A stretch of 64,000 nt of DNA from SB11 sp964584305 (GCA_964584305.1 CAZOZL010000003.1:124001-188000), one strand, 5' to 3'; positions 25,513-35,280 are shown, numbered from the stretch's first letter. Program-made: numbers and translations. Notes: generated from the sequence alone by a model not told the origin.

Positions 25513-26742
25513 ATGAAAGTACCCTACCACCTACTTCTTATTTCAATTATTGCCCTTGCAGGATGCGGGAGTTCAAGAAATGCAAGTGCATATAGGTCTA
25601 TTGCTATTGAGGCTGATACCTCTATTATCCCAAGGGTAATTATCCCAGAAAAAGCTGTGCCTGCTAAGGTGATGGCAAAAAAATATTTAAACCAAATTGA
25701 ACCCCTAAAAATATCTTTATTACTACCGCTTCATATAAAAGCGGGCGAGTATAGAATGGCAAACGTTATTGCTGACTATTACGAGGGAATACTATTAGGC
25801 ATAGACTCATTGAAAAATATGGGCTTGGATGTGGTGCTTAATGTATATGACACCAAAAGTGATAGTGCTACGGTAAAAAAACTTACTTGGAAACAAGAAC
25901 TACAAGAAAGCCATATCATTATAGGTCCTACCTTTAAAAAAGGGCACGCCCTGCTTTTACCTTTTGCCAAAGCAAGAAAAATTGCTTTACTATCTCCCTT
26001 TTCTAATGCCAATATATGGAGCGATAGCAATCACTACGCTTTGTACTGTACCCCCAGCAAAAACGCGTATGCGGCTACATTGGCAAAAACTATAAGTACA
26101 AAATACCCGAATGCCAAACTACTATTGTTTAATGATAATACGAAAGCGGACAAAGACTTTATATGGCGGTTTAAATTAGCAGCAAAAAAGAGAGGACTAA
26201 AAAACTGGGTAGATATTACCTACAAAAAAGGGTGGAATATTGAGCCCCATTTAAAAAGAGGAGATAGCGCACTCACTATTATTATTGCACCTACCAATAA
26301 ATCTAGGGTGGCACTGCAACTAATAACCCAACTTAAAGACCCTGAAATAAATAAAATACTGTTTGTGAGAGATAGCTGGCTAAATTTTAATAATGTAGGC
26401 TATCAATCGTATCTTTTGTGGGAGCAAAACAACCTGCATATACTGGCGCACTATTTTGTTGATGAGCATGAAAAAACGGTAATGCGTTTCAAGGGTTTGT
26501 ACAAACAAAAATATGCTTCAATACCCAATGAGTTTGCCTTTAGAGGGTTCGACCATATACTTGCCATAGGCAATGCTTTTACAAAAGCCGTTGAGGGCGA
26601 GTCATTAGCCACTGTAATGTCGCAAAACGAGTTTGAAGGGATGCACAATACCTTTAAATTTAAGTTTAATGGCAAAGCATTAGAAAACCAATCGGTAAAC
26701 GTGATACAATTTGTTGATTATAAGTTTTTAAGAGTAAAATAA
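25513..26742 (+). CDS. Lipoprotein with periplasmic-binding-protein type 1 fold
   Basis: This 409-residue protein has a lipoprotein signal (LLISIIALAGC, lipid Cys18). From about residue 70 it shows the alternating pattern of a Leu/Ile/Val-type ligand-binding protein: ISLLLPLHI, YYEGILLGIDSL, LNVYDTKSDSATVKKL, HIIIGPTFK, then the second lobe from about residue 190. In Bacteroidota this fold occurs in outer-membrane-linked lipoproteins, often with a LysM domain. No LysM or transporter neighbour is seen here, so a sensor or binding role is inferred only from the fold. The gene is 23 bases after guaA and 2 bases before the methyltransferase gene. Confidence 0.65.
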   Translation: MKVPYHLLLISIIALAGCGSSRNASAYRSIAIEADTSIIPRVIIPEKAVPAKVMAKKYLNQIEPLKISLLLPLHIKAGEYRMANVIADYYEGILLGIDSLKNMGLDVVLNVYDTKSDSATVKKLTWKQELQESHIIIGPTFKKGHALLLPFAKARKIALLSPFSNANIWSDSNHYALYCTPSKNAYAATLAKTISTKYPNAKLLLFNDNTKADKDFIWRFKLAAKKRGLKNWVDITYKKGWNIEPHLKRGDSALTIIIAPTNKSRVALQLITQLKDPEINKILFVRDSWLNFNNVGYQSYLLWEQNNLHILAHYFVDEHEKTVMRFKGLYKQKYASIPNEFAFRGFDHILAIGNAFTKAVEGESLATVMSQNEFEGMHNTFKFKFNGKALENQSVNVIQFVDYKFLRVK

Positions 26743-26744
26743 TT

Positions 26745-27968
26745 TTGTCATACACCTACACCTACCTTAACGTTGCTAAAAATTTAATTAGCAATTATAC
26801 ACCGCCACAGCCTTTTCATCTATATATAAAAAAGTACTTTACGCTGAATAAAAAACACGGCAGTAGAGACAGGAAAATTATAAGCGCACTTTGCTATGCT
26901 TATTATAGAACGGGTAAAAACTTTAGTGATTTATCTATCGAGGATAAAACGTTAATCAGCTTTGCACTTAGCCAGTCGCCTTTGTTTAATGATGCTTGGC
27001 AACAAAAACTGAAAGAGCAATTTCCACTATTAGCAAGTGCTTTTAATACTTTAGCCCTTAGTGAGCAAATAGAAATACTGAAACAGCAACACAATTTTGA
27101 AATAGCGCAATTATTTCCAGTGCAAGAAAATTTCTCTAACTTAAGTTCAACAGATGATTTTCTTACCTCGCTTTTGGTACAACCCAATGTGTGGTTAAGA
27201 ACTAAGAAGAACAAAAAAGAAAAAGTGGCAGCGGTGTTAAATACTGCTGGAATTAGCCCAATAGAGCACCCCAAAGCTCCTTTTGCAATTGGCTGCTCAA
27301 AACAAATAAATATTGAGAATGTATTGGGCAAAAATCATCATCATTTGGTTGAAGTGCAAGATGCTTCATCACAACAAACGGGCAATTTTATCCAACTAAA
27401 ACCCAATAGCAAAGTATGGGATTGCTGTTGCGGTGCAGGTGGAAAAAGCCTGATGCTAAAAGATATTGAGCCAAAAATAGAATTGTATTGCAGCGATATT
27501 CGTCCGCAGATAATAGAAAACTTAAAAGAGCGCTTTAAGCAGTCTGGGCTTCCCGCCCCCTTTGAAGTAGTTTTGGATATTACCCATACCCACACATCCG
27601 AAGTAGTTTTTGAAACTAAAAGTGAACGCAGAACAGTTGCTAAAAACTACTTTGATACCATTGTTGTTGATATACCCTGCACGGGTAGCGGCACTTGGGC
27701 AAGAACACCAGAACAAGCCTATTATTTTGAAAAAGAACAGATTAGCGAATACACCCAAAAACAAAAAGATATTATTAGCAAAGTAGTTCCTTTCTTAAAA
27801 AAAGGCGGCAAGCTGTATTATATTACTTGTTCTATTTTTAATGCTGAAAACGAGGGGCAACTTCCCTACTTTGAAAGTTTGGAGCTAAAGGCAGAACAAC
27901 ACCAACTTATTGAAGGGTATACCTACAAGGCAGATAGTATGTTTATTGCCGTTTTAGAGAAAGTTTAA
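26745..27968 (+). CDS. RsmB/NOP2-family rRNA (cytosine-5) methyltransferase
   Basis: This SAM-dependent enzyme likely methylates a cytosine of 16S rRNA. In 407 residues I see an N-terminal part and, from about residue 195, a SAM domain with VWDCCCGAGGKSLML, CSDIRPQIIENL and the catalytic pair of the family: VVDIPCTGSGTWARTPE (PC motif) and YITCSIFNAENEGQL (TC motif). Both catalytic Cys residues are present. It starts with TTG only 2 bases after the previous gene. Which cytosine is the target is not determined by sequence. Confidence 0.87.
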   Translation: MSYTYTYLNVAKNLISNYTPPQPFHLYIKKYFTLNKKHGSRDRKIISALCYAYYRTGKNFSDLSIEDKTLISFALSQSPLFNDAWQQKLKEQFPLLASAFNTLALSEQIEILKQQHNFEIAQLFPVQENFSNLSSTDDFLTSLLVQPNVWLRTKKNKKEKVAAVLNTAGISPIEHPKAPFAIGCSKQINIENVLGKNHHHLVEVQDASSQQTGNFIQLKPNSKVWDCCCGAGGKSLMLKDIEPKIELYCSDIRPQIIENLKERFKQSGLPAPFEVVLDITHTHTSEVVFETKSERRTVAKNYFDTIVVDIPCTGSGTWARTPEQAYYFEKEQISEYTQKQKDIISKVVPFLKKGGKLYYITCSIFNAENEGQLPYFESLELKAEQHQLIEGYTYKADSMFIAVLEKV

Positions 27969-27980
27969 CCACCACCCCTT

Positions 27981-29540
27981 TTAGTCAAACTTTATAAGGC
28001 TAAACAACCTACCCCAGCGGATTTTTTTAAATAACCCCTTTTGCTCATAGTCCATAGAAAGCCAAATAAACACAGGTTTTCCTACCACATGGTCAAAAGG
28101 CACAAAACCCCAAAACCTTGAGTCTAAAGAGTTATCACGGTTGTCTCCCATCATAAAATAATAGTTTTGCTTAAAAGTGTAGGTAGTAATCTCCTCGCCG
28201 TTAAGTATAAACTTATCTCCGCTTATAGTAAACTCATCATTATGTTCATACACCCGTATAGCACGCTCATACAGGGGGTAGTTTTCTTTTGTTAAAGTTA
28301 TGGTTGCTCCTTTTTTGGGTACCCAAAGCGGGCCGAAAAAATCTTTGTTCCAGTTGTATTTTGGGTGGCTAGGAAATGTACTGGGCGATGCTTGCCCCTT
28401 TTCAAATTTTAACTGCACAGCACTATCAATAATTTTTTTATTTTTTAGTGTTTTTAGTGCCTCATAGGTCAAACTCATTTGGTTTCTACGATAGTTAGAA
28501 AAATCCGTAGAAATACCCATCTCTGCCAAGTCGGTTTTTTTCGGTCGCCTCAAAAAACGCAGTTCATAGGCATGGGCAAGGTATTTAGCTTCGGGCAATG
28601 CCTTGCCATTTATATATACTTTGGCATCCCGTACTTCAATACTATCGCCACCTATTGCTACACAACGTTTTATATAGTTGTCTTTTTTATCAAGCGGGCG
28701 CACAGCGTGTTTATTATTTTTTAGGAAATTTCTGCGTATTGCATCTTTATCACTGTGGTTGCCATATACTGCCTGCTCATTTCTAAGTAGTTGATAATAA
28801 CTTTGGCTTTCTGTTTCAGGGCTCACAGTAATTACCGTATCCCCTTCGGGGAAGTTAAATACTACAATATCATTATTATCAATTTTTTCTAATGCTGTAA
28901 AGCGATAGTAGGGAAAACTTACCGCATCAGTATATGCTTTGCCACCTATTAGCGGCATAGTGTGGTGTGCAAACGGGAACGCAGCGGGTGTCATTGGAAT
29001 ACGCACTCCATAGTGTGTTTTACTTACAAATAAAAAATCGCCAATTAATAAACTCCGCTCCATTGATGCGGTGGGTATGGTATAGGCTTCTATATAGGCA
29101 GCACGCACTTGTGTAGCCACTACTGCTGCAAAAAACAATGCTTCAGCCCAATCTCTGGTAGTAGTTTTTTTTGTTAAATGTTTCTTTTTAAATTCATCGG
29201 TATTACTGGCTCCAATGTATTTGGTATTTTTATCCCAGCCCAAGTACACCATATAAAAAGAGAAAAACATCACTCCTAAAACCTCATCAACAAACCTAAA
29301 TTTACCAAAGTTTTTTATGGTATCGGTACGTATATTATAATTGGTAATAAACTGCACTATAGGTACAAACAGTAGTAAAGTCCACCACCAAGGGCGGTTT
29401 GATATTTTTGTAAGTATATAGTAATTATAAACTGGTATCAGTGATAGTACAGGGTTTTCGCCCGCTTTTTTAAACAGTAGCCACAAGCCTATTTGGTGAG
29501 CAATAAATACTATTATAAGAAAAATTATAAATCCAGTCAT
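27981..29540 (-). CDS. lepB: Signal peptidase I (long Bacteroidota type)
   Basis: Signal peptidase I cuts Sec and Tat signal peptides from exported proteins at the inner membrane. The 519-residue protein is longer than the typical 250-325. It has several hydrophobic segments in the first 120 residues and then the catalytic Ser in IPTASMERSLLIGD, the Lys region IKRCVAIGGDSIEV, and the final MMGDNRDNSLDSRFWGFVP. Large insertions lie between these boxes. It is probably in an operon after dapB, which ends 25 bases before. It ends only 12 bases from the convergent rRNA methyltransferase. Confidence 0.93.
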   Translation of the reverse strand: MTGFIIFLIIVFIAHQIGLWLLFKKAGENPVLSLIPVYNYYILTKISNRPWWWTLLLFVPIVQFITNYNIRTDTIKNFGKFRFVDEVLGVMFFSFYMVYLGWDKNTKYIGASNTDEFKKKHLTKKTTTRDWAEALFFAAVVATQVRAAYIEAYTIPTASMERSLLIGDFLFVSKTHYGVRIPMTPAAFPFAHHTMPLIGGKAYTDAVSFPYYRFTALEKIDNNDIVVFNFPEGDTVITVSPETESQSYYQLLRNEQAVYGNHSDKDAIRRNFLKNNKHAVRPLDKKDNYIKRCVAIGGDSIEVRDAKVYINGKALPEAKYLAHAYELRFLRRPKKTDLAEMGISTDFSNYRRNQMSLTYEALKTLKNKKIIDSAVQLKFEKGQASPSTFPSHPKYNWNKDFFGPLWVPKKGATITLTKENYPLYERAIRVYEHNDEFTISGDKFILNGEEITTYTFKQNYYFMMGDNRDNSLDSRFWGFVPFDHVVGKPVFIWLSMDYEQKGLFKKIRWGRLFSLIKFD

Positions 29541-29565
29541 CCGTTTGTGTTCAAATATTTAATAG

Positions 29566-30285
29566 TTAAAACTGAAGCATATCTTCCATAGTAAATACAC
29601 CTTTTTTATCCTTTGTCCATTCAGCTGCAACCACAGCCCCTTGTGCAAAACCTTTGCGGCTATATGCTGAGTGTTTTATGGTTATCTCGTCAATTTCGTT
29701 TTTATACATTACCTCGTGTATGCCTGGCACATCATCAACACGGTGCGCGGTTATGGGCAGTGTATGTTCGTTTATAATATCTCTACCTGCTAATGCTATG
29801 CCTTTATATCCCTTATGGTTTTTTATTATTTGCTCTGCCAATGTAATGGCAGTGCCACTGGGTGCATCTAATTTTTGGGTATGATGGGTTTCTGCCATCG
29901 ATACTTTGTAGGAGGGTTGCCCATTCATAATTTTAGCTAAATATTGGTTTACGGCAAAGGTTATATTCACCCCAATACTAAAATTTGTAGCGGTAAACAA
30001 AGTGCCCTTAGTTTCTTCACATCTCTTTTTCACGGCATCAAATTCACCATACCAGCCAGTAGTACCCACTACAATAGGTATTCCAGCTTCAAAGCACTTG
30101 TATATGTTTTTTACAGCGGCTTCGGGCTGGGTAAACTCAATAGCAATATCGGCAGCTTTAAGGGTTTCAGCAGCATAGTCTTTATTAATCATATCAATAG
30201 CCAAAACTATTTCATGCCCACGCTCTACTGCCTCTTTCTCAATGGTTTTACCCATTTTACCATATCCTATAAGTGCTATTTTCAA
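29566..30285 (-). CDS. dapB: 4-hydroxy-tetrahydrodipicolinate reductase
   Basis: This enzyme reduces the product of DapA with NAD(P)H in the lysine and diaminopimelate pathway, feeding peptidoglycan. At 239 residues it is the short form. It has the N-terminal GYGKMGKTIE Rossmann motif, VVGTTGW, and the C-terminal catalytic loop AETHHTQKLDAPSGTA with the paired His and a Lys, then a short final domain. It is the first gene of dapB-lepB and has its own TAGCTTTG box. The divergent neighbour is mltG, another cell-wall gene. Confidence 0.95.
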   Translation of the reverse strand: MKIALIGYGKMGKTIEKEAVERGHEIVLAIDMINKDYAAETLKAADIAIEFTQPEAAVKNIYKCFEAGIPIVVGTTGWYGEFDAVKKRCEETKGTLFTATNFSIGVNITFAVNQYLAKIMNGQPSYKVSMAETHHTQKLDAPSGTAITLAEQIIKNHKGYKGIALAGRDIINEHTLPITAHRVDDVPGIHEVMYKNEIDEITIKHSAYSRKGFAQGAVVAAEWTKDKKGVFTMEDMLQF

Positions 30286-30313
30286 AATTAGTTTTTGTTT
30301 AATATCAAAAAAG

Positions 30314-30321
30314 CAAAGCTA
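30314..30321 (-). promoter_or_regulatory. dapB promoter -7 box (TAGCTTTG)
   Basis: A perfect TAnnTTTG on the minus strand, 28 bases before dapB. It forms a divergent pair with the mltG box at 30405. Confidence 0.5.
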
Positions 30322-30404
30322 CCTTTTTGCAGTTTACTATGCTACACAAAATCTATAAGTATTAACTATTTAACGATTGGGGCGTATATGCGTAAACTGC
30401 CTTG

Positions 30405-30412
30405 TATATTTG
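30405..30412 (+). promoter_or_regulatory. mltG promoter -7 box (TATATTTG)
   Basis: A perfect TAnnTTTG; 19 bases separate it from the GTG start, and the leader would be about 14 bases. Confidence 0.5.
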
Positions 30413-30431
30413 TAGGCTTTAAAATTTAGCT

Positions 30432-31481
30432 GTGGCAAAAATTTCACTATTAAAAAAACGTAGTTTCTGGATTTCTATGGGTACATTGGCAGTACTTATT
30501 ATTGCCATTTCAGGGTATGCCTATAATAAATTGGTAAACTCACGAATAATTATAAATAAAGGAAATAGCACCTTGTTTTATATTACCAATACTGATACAT
30601 ACAATACCGTAGTTACTAAACTTACACAACAAGGTATAGTAAGTGATTATGAAACTTTTGCTTTTTTGGCGGCACGTGCCAATTACCATAACAAGGTGAA
30701 AGCTGGGCGATATACCCTAAGTAAAGGGCTTACCTATATTGAGCTAATTCGCCTACTACGGTCGGGTAAGCAAGACGAGGTGAAGGTTGTTATTAATGCT
30801 ATGATAACTTCAAGAAAGTTGACTTCCATTGTGGCTACCTATATAAATGCTGATAGTATAACTATTATAAATATGCTTGAAGACAGCAGTTATCTTGCAA
30901 AATATGGGTTTAATACACGTACTGTACTGTGTATGTTTATACCCAATACCTATAATTTTTATTGGAATACTGATGCAGAAGGTTTTGTGCAGCGCATGAA
31001 AAGAGAGTACACTACGTTTTGGAACGACAAACGCAAACAGCAAGCCGCAGCCCAAAACCTTAGCCCTACTGAAGTGGGTATTTTAGCCTCGATAGTGGAT
31101 GGCGAAACCAACAAAATAGATGAAATGAGCATAGTGGCGGGCTTATACCTTAATCGCTTAAAAAAAGGGATGTTACTACAAGCCGACCCTACTGTAAAAT
31201 TTGCGCTTAGAAATAGTAAAAAACAAAGGGTATATACTGCTGATTTACAAGTAGAGTCGCCCTATAATACCTATAAAAATTTGGGATTACCGCCTGGTCC
31301 TATTGCCCTGCCCTCGCAGCAAGCTATACAAGCAGTGCTAAACCCAAGCAAGCACCATTATATTTTTATGTGTGCTAAAGAAGATTTAAGCGGTTATCAT
31401 AACTTTACAGCCAGCCTTGCCCAGCACAACCTTAATGCAAGACGGTATCGCCTAACATTGGATAAACTGGGCATTAGATAA
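30432..31481 (+). CDS. mltG: Endolytic murein transglycosylase (YceG-like)
   Basis: MltG cuts nascent peptidoglycan glycan strands in the inner membrane and helps set strand length. The 349-residue protein starts with GTG. It has one N-terminal membrane helix (about 11-33), a LysM-like region, and the YceG domain with ILASIVDGETNK where E. coli has IVEKET, followed by LYLNRLKKGMLLQADPTVKF and NLGLPPGPIALPS. The first Glu of the IVEKET box is Asp here while the second Glu is kept. The neighbouring dapB fits a cell-wall context, and a thioesterase gene follows 8 bases later. Confidence 0.92.
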   Translation: MAKISLLKKRSFWISMGTLAVLIIAISGYAYNKLVNSRIIINKGNSTLFYITNTDTYNTVVTKLTQQGIVSDYETFAFLAARANYHNKVKAGRYTLSKGLTYIELIRLLRSGKQDEVKVVINAMITSRKLTSIVATYINADSITIINMLEDSSYLAKYGFNTRTVLCMFIPNTYNFYWNTDAEGFVQRMKREYTTFWNDKRKQQAAAQNLSPTEVGILASIVDGETNKIDEMSIVAGLYLNRLKKGMLLQADPTVKFALRNSKKQRVYTADLQVESPYNTYKNLGLPPGPIALPSQQAIQAVLNPSKHHYIFMCAKEDLSGYHNFTASLAQHNLNARRYRLTLDKLGIR

Positions 31482-31489
31482 GAAAAAAG

Positions 31490-31897
31490 ATGTTTAAAAG
31501 CGAAACGCAAATACGTGTGAGATATGGAGAAACAGACCAAATGGGCTTTGTGTACTATGGCAACTACCCGCTATACTTTGAGGTTGCCCGTGGCGAAGGA
31601 TTACGCAATGCAGGGTTTACTTATAGAATGATGGAAGAAAGTGGCATAGGTATGCCCGTTACCCAAATAAATATTAACTATAAACGCCCCGCAAAATACG
31701 ATGACTTAATTACCGTGAAAACAACCATTAACGAGTTACCTACCAGTAAAATAATTTTTAATCACGAAGTATATAATGAACAAAATAAGTTACTCACCAC
31801 CGCACAACTTATTCTAGTTTTTATAAACATAGCTACCAAACGCCCCACCCGATGCCCGCAAATACTAACAGAAAAACTGCAGCCCTACTTTAGTTAA
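31490..31897 (+). CDS. Acyl-CoA thioesterase, YbgC/4-hydroxybenzoyl-CoA type hotdog fold
   Basis: This 135-residue single hotdog domain hydrolyses acyl-CoA. It shows RYGETDQMGFVYYGNYPLYFEVARGE, the region that in this family holds the catalytic Asp (here in ETDQMG) and the hotdog helix. The second part carries INYKRPAKYDDLI. It lies between mltG and a YihY gene with 8 and 0 bases of spacing, so all three are probably one transcript. In some bacteria YbgC is part of the Tol-Pal cluster; that is not seen here, and the physiological substrate is unknown. Confidence 0.85.
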   Translation: MFKSETQIRVRYGETDQMGFVYYGNYPLYFEVARGEGLRNAGFTYRMMEESGIGMPVTQININYKRPAKYDDLITVKTTINELPTSKIIFNHEVYNEQNKLLTTAQLILVFINIATKRPTRCPQILTEKLQPYFS

Positions 31898-32887
31898 ATG
31901 CTATACAAAATACATACTTGGTTGTACACTAATTTTAAACCCTACCACTGGCTGATGGAGGTTTTGAAAAAAATTACCATCCCTGGGTTTCAAGGGTTGC
32001 GGGCATACCCTATACTAAGTTTTTTTATCAAAGGGTTTAGCAGTAAAGATATTAATATTAGAGCATCAGCTATTGCATTCAGTTTTTTCTTAGCACTTTT
32101 TCCTGCTGCCATATTTTTCTTTACACTTATAGCCTATATACCCGTTGACAATTTAAAAGAAGAGATTTTTAATTTTTTAGCCCATATTACTCCAAAAAAT
32201 GCCTTTGAAGTAATACAAAGCACTTTGAGCGATATATTAAAAAAACGGGAGGGAGGATTACTATCATTGGGTTTTATATTAGCCATATACTTTAGTACCA
32301 ATGGCATAAACACATTAATAGACTCTTTTAACAACTATACCGATGTTATTGAAATACGTAGCGGATGGAAACAAAAATTAGCCGCATTAGGGCTTACTTT
32401 TTATGTAGCCTTCTTAGTTATTATTACCATAATTTTAACTATTGTGGGCGAAATAGGATTAGACTATTTGCACAATAAAGATTTTTTGGGCGATTCATTA
32501 GAGTACTATCTACTTGTAGCCACCGAGTGGCTTTTTATTGTCCTATTTATTTATGCTTTGATATCAGGTTTGTTTTTCTATGGTCCTTCAAAAAAACGCA
32601 GATGGGCATTTTTCTCTGCGGGTTCTACATTAGCCACTATTTTGTCTGTGATATCAACCTACGGTTTCATGTTTTATGTAAACAATTTTAACTCTTATAA
32701 TAAGCTATATGGTTCTATTGGGACACTTTTAGTAATCATGTTTTTAATATATATAAATGCTATGGTTATGCTTATTGGTTTTGAGTTAAATGTGAGTATT
32801 GACAGAGCTTTAGAGCATGAAATGGACATTGAAAAGCTAAACCTTGAAAAATTAGAGAAAAACATTGATAACAGGCAGTTTGACTAA
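31898..32887 (+). CDS. YihY/BrkB-family inner-membrane protein
   Basis: This 329-residue membrane protein shows the YihY/virulence-factor-BrkB pattern: an N-terminal stretch with DINIRASAIAFSFFLALFPA, about six membrane helices, and GFELNVSIDRALEHEMD at the end. The family has been suggested to act as a transporter or permease, but its function is not established. The ATG follows the preceding stop codon directly with no gap, so translation is probably coupled. Confidence 0.88.
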   Translation: MLYKIHTWLYTNFKPYHWLMEVLKKITIPGFQGLRAYPILSFFIKGFSSKDINIRASAIAFSFFLALFPAAIFFFTLIAYIPVDNLKEEIFNFLAHITPKNAFEVIQSTLSDILKKREGGLLSLGFILAIYFSTNGINTLIDSFNNYTDVIEIRSGWKQKLAALGLTFYVAFLVIITIILTIVGEIGLDYLHNKDFLGDSLEYYLLVATEWLFIVLFIYALISGLFFYGPSKKRRWAFFSAGSTLATILSVISTYGFMFYVNNFNSYNKLYGSIGTLLVIMFLIYINAMVMLIGFELNVSIDRALEHEMDIEKLNLEKLEKNIDNRQFD

Positions 32888-33060
32888 ATAACGTGAGCTG
32901 GATATAAGGTTATCTAAAAAAATACTTCTAATTGACTAAAGTCGGTTAGGACTATATACCTGTCAGGCTAAGTGAGGTTGAAGTACGGTGTGGTAGTTTT
33001 TTGTTCGCTTTTGCCCAATAAAAACACTGATATTTAGCTATTGGTACAAGGTTTTTACTA

Positions 33061-33093
33061 CTTTCAAAATTACAGAATAATACACTACGGGTT
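33061..33093 (+). repeat. Short intergenic repeat sharing ACACTACGGGTTAA
   Basis: This segment has TTCAAAATTACAG and then ACACTACGGGTTAA. A similar segment (TTCAAAATCATATTTATGAA then ACACTACGGGTTAA) lies at 44488-44521. The two are not in similar genes, so it is likely a small dispersed repeat. Confidence 0.4.
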
Positions 33094-33120
33094 AAACTTG
33101 CTTTGTTTACCTACCCCAAG

Positions 33121-35097
33121 CTAAAACTGCATTAATTTTTGTATGGATTCTTTTATTCTCTTTTTGGCTAAAAAATGCCCTTCCAAGTCTTTTGCCATGG
33201 GTACGGGTGTGTCTAAACTGCCTACCCGCATTACGGGCGCATCTAAATGGGTAAAACAATGCTCATTAATCCAAGCGGATAGTTCAGCACCAATGCCACC
33301 CGTTAGGGTATCCTCGTGTACTATTAATACTTTTCCTGTTTTTTTCACCGTAGCTTCTACCGCTTCTTTATCCCAAGGCAATAGGGTACGCAGGTCTATA
33401 ATATCAGCACTAATATCCATTGCTTCACACTGGCTTACAGCCCAGTGAACGGCAGCACCGTATGTAATAATAGAAATATCATCGCCTTTTTTTACTGTAT
33501 TTGCTTTGCCTAACTCTATGGTATAATAATCGTCAAAAACTTCTTCTTCTATGCTTCTGTACATTGCTTTATGCTCGAAAAAAAGGATGGGGTTGGGGTC
33601 GTTAAAACTGGCACATAACAATCCCTTTGCATCGGAGGGGGTGGAAGGATAAACGACTTTTAGCCCTGGGGTGTGGAAAAACCACGCCTCGTTACTTTGG
33701 CTATGAAAAGGGCCTGCATTTACCCCTGCACCCGTTGGCATACGAATAACTACATCGGCATTTTGCCCCCAGCGGTAATGGCTTTTTGCAAGGTTGTTTA
33801 TTATCTGATTAAAACCACAGGTAGCAAAATCGGCAAATTGCATTTCCATCATAGTTTTAAATCCTTTTATTGATAAACCGTAGGCAGCTCCTACTATTGC
33901 CGACTCGCAAATGGGGGTATTTCGCACCCGCTCTTTTCCAAATTGGTTTACAAAACCATCAGTTATTTTAAAAACACCACCATACTCTGCAATGTCTTGC
34001 CCCATCAATACCAAGTTATCATGGCGTTCCATACTTTGGCGCAAGCCATCGCTAATGGCATCAACCAATCGTTTTTTACTCTTGTTTTGAGTAGTAGGTT
34101 TTAAAACAACGGGGGTTGTAGCACAATATACATCGGCTAACTCCTCTTCAATTACTGCTGTTACTTCGGGCAGGGCAAAAACTTCTTTAAGTCCTTTGTC
34201 AATATCTTTTTTAAAGCTGGCTTTTATAACGTCAATTTTTACATCGTTTAATAGCCCGATAGATTTTAAATAGTTTTCATAATTTAATATGGGGTCTTTT
34301 TTGCTCCATTCATCAAACAGATGTTGTGGAACATATTTAGTGCCTGATGCTTCTTCGTGTCCACGCATCCTAAAAGTCATGGCTTCAAATAGTATTGGGC
34401 GTGGGTTTTTGCGTAAATCTTCGCTTATAGCAAGCATAGCATCATATACTTCTAAAATATTATTGCCATCCACTTGTATGCCTTCAATACCATACCCAAT
34501 GGCTTTATCTATAAATTGCTTTTGACGAAATTGCTCACGGCTGGGGGTAGAAAGCCCATACCCATTATTTTCTACTACAAATATTACGGGTAAATCCCAA
34601 ACAGCGGCTACGTTTATAGCTTCATGGAAATCGCCTTCACTTGCGCCACCATCGCCGCTAAAGGCAACGGCTATTTTTTTCTCGTCATTAAGTTTGTGTG
34701 CAAGTGCAATACCATCGGCAACGCCCAGCATTGCTCCTAAGTGAGAAATCATACCTATAATATGATGTTCATTTGTACCAAAGTGGAAACTACGGTCTCG
34801 CCCTTTGGTAAAACCTTCTTTTTTGCCCTGCCATTGGGCAAATAGCTTGGCAAAGGGTATGTTTCTACCTGTAAAAACCCCTAAGTTTCTATGGAGGGGT
34901 AATATATATTCATCAGGCTGTAAAGCTGCGGTAACACCTGCGGAAATGGCTTCTTGCCCTATGCCACTAAACCACTTGCCTACTTTACCTTGCCGTAAAA
35001 GAATAAGCATTTTTTCTTCGATTGTACGGGGGTAAACTATACTTTTATATAGATGAAGCAGGGTTTCATCTGTATGTTGTTTTCGGTCGAAATTCAT
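33121..35097 (-). CDS. Fused E1 alpha/beta subunit of a 2-oxoacid dehydrogenase complex
   Basis: This 658-residue fusion oxidatively decarboxylates a 2-oxoacid and passes the acyl group to lipoyl-E2. I chose the ATG at 35097 (MNFDRKQHTDETLL), because a promoter box lies at 35111-35118 and the longer frame would start before it. The alpha part (about 1-330) has SGDGGASEGDFHEAINVA and ENNGYGLST, the thiamine diphosphate binding motif. The beta part (about 345-658) has AEYGGVFKITDGF, MPTGAGVNAGPFHSQSN and LIVHEDTLTGGIGAEL. Branched-chain oxoacids are likely, pyruvate is possible. No E2 or E3 gene is near. Confidence 0.88.
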   Translation of the reverse strand: MNFDRKQHTDETLLHLYKSIVYPRTIEEKMLILLRQGKVGKWFSGIGQEAISAGVTAALQPDEYILPLHRNLGVFTGRNIPFAKLFAQWQGKKEGFTKGRDRSFHFGTNEHHIIGMISHLGAMLGVADGIALAHKLNDEKKIAVAFSGDGGASEGDFHEAINVAAVWDLPVIFVVENNGYGLSTPSREQFRQKQFIDKAIGYGIEGIQVDGNNILEVYDAMLAISEDLRKNPRPILFEAMTFRMRGHEEASGTKYVPQHLFDEWSKKDPILNYENYLKSIGLLNDVKIDVIKASFKKDIDKGLKEVFALPEVTAVIEEELADVYCATTPVVLKPTTQNKSKKRLVDAISDGLRQSMERHDNLVLMGQDIAEYGGVFKITDGFVNQFGKERVRNTPICESAIVGAAYGLSIKGFKTMMEMQFADFATCGFNQIINNLAKSHYRWGQNADVVIRMPTGAGVNAGPFHSQSNEAWFFHTPGLKVVYPSTPSDAKGLLCASFNDPNPILFFEHKAMYRSIEEEVFDDYYTIELGKANTVKKGDDISIITYGAAVHWAVSQCEAMDISADIIDLRTLLPWDKEAVEATVKKTGKVLIVHEDTLTGGIGAELSAWINEHCFTHLDAPVMRVGSLDTPVPMAKDLEGHFLAKKRIKESIQKLMQF

Positions 35098-35110
35098 AAA
35101 TAAATGGTAG

Positions 35111-35118
35111 CAAAAGTA
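35111..35118 (-). promoter_or_regulatory. E1 gene promoter -7 box (TACTTTTG)
   Basis: A perfect TAnnTTTG on the minus strand, 13 bases before ATG 35097. It supports that start and excludes the upstream in-frame start at 35166. Confidence 0.5.
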
Positions 35119-35280
35119 GTATTTTGTTGCTTGAATTTTTTTAGTAAAACAAACAAGTTGTGGCATATTATTTTAGTGCAACGAATGATGTAGTAAAAAA
35201 GTCTTATTTTAGCGGGGTAATCAGAGAATTAATAAAACAGTTTTTAGCTCCATTCTATTTTAGAATGTGGAATTGGTAAC

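Noticed and set aside
35098..35166. An upstream extension of the E1 gene start to 35166
   Set aside because: The extension contains no E1-like residues, and a -7 box lies inside it, so ATG 35097 is the better start.
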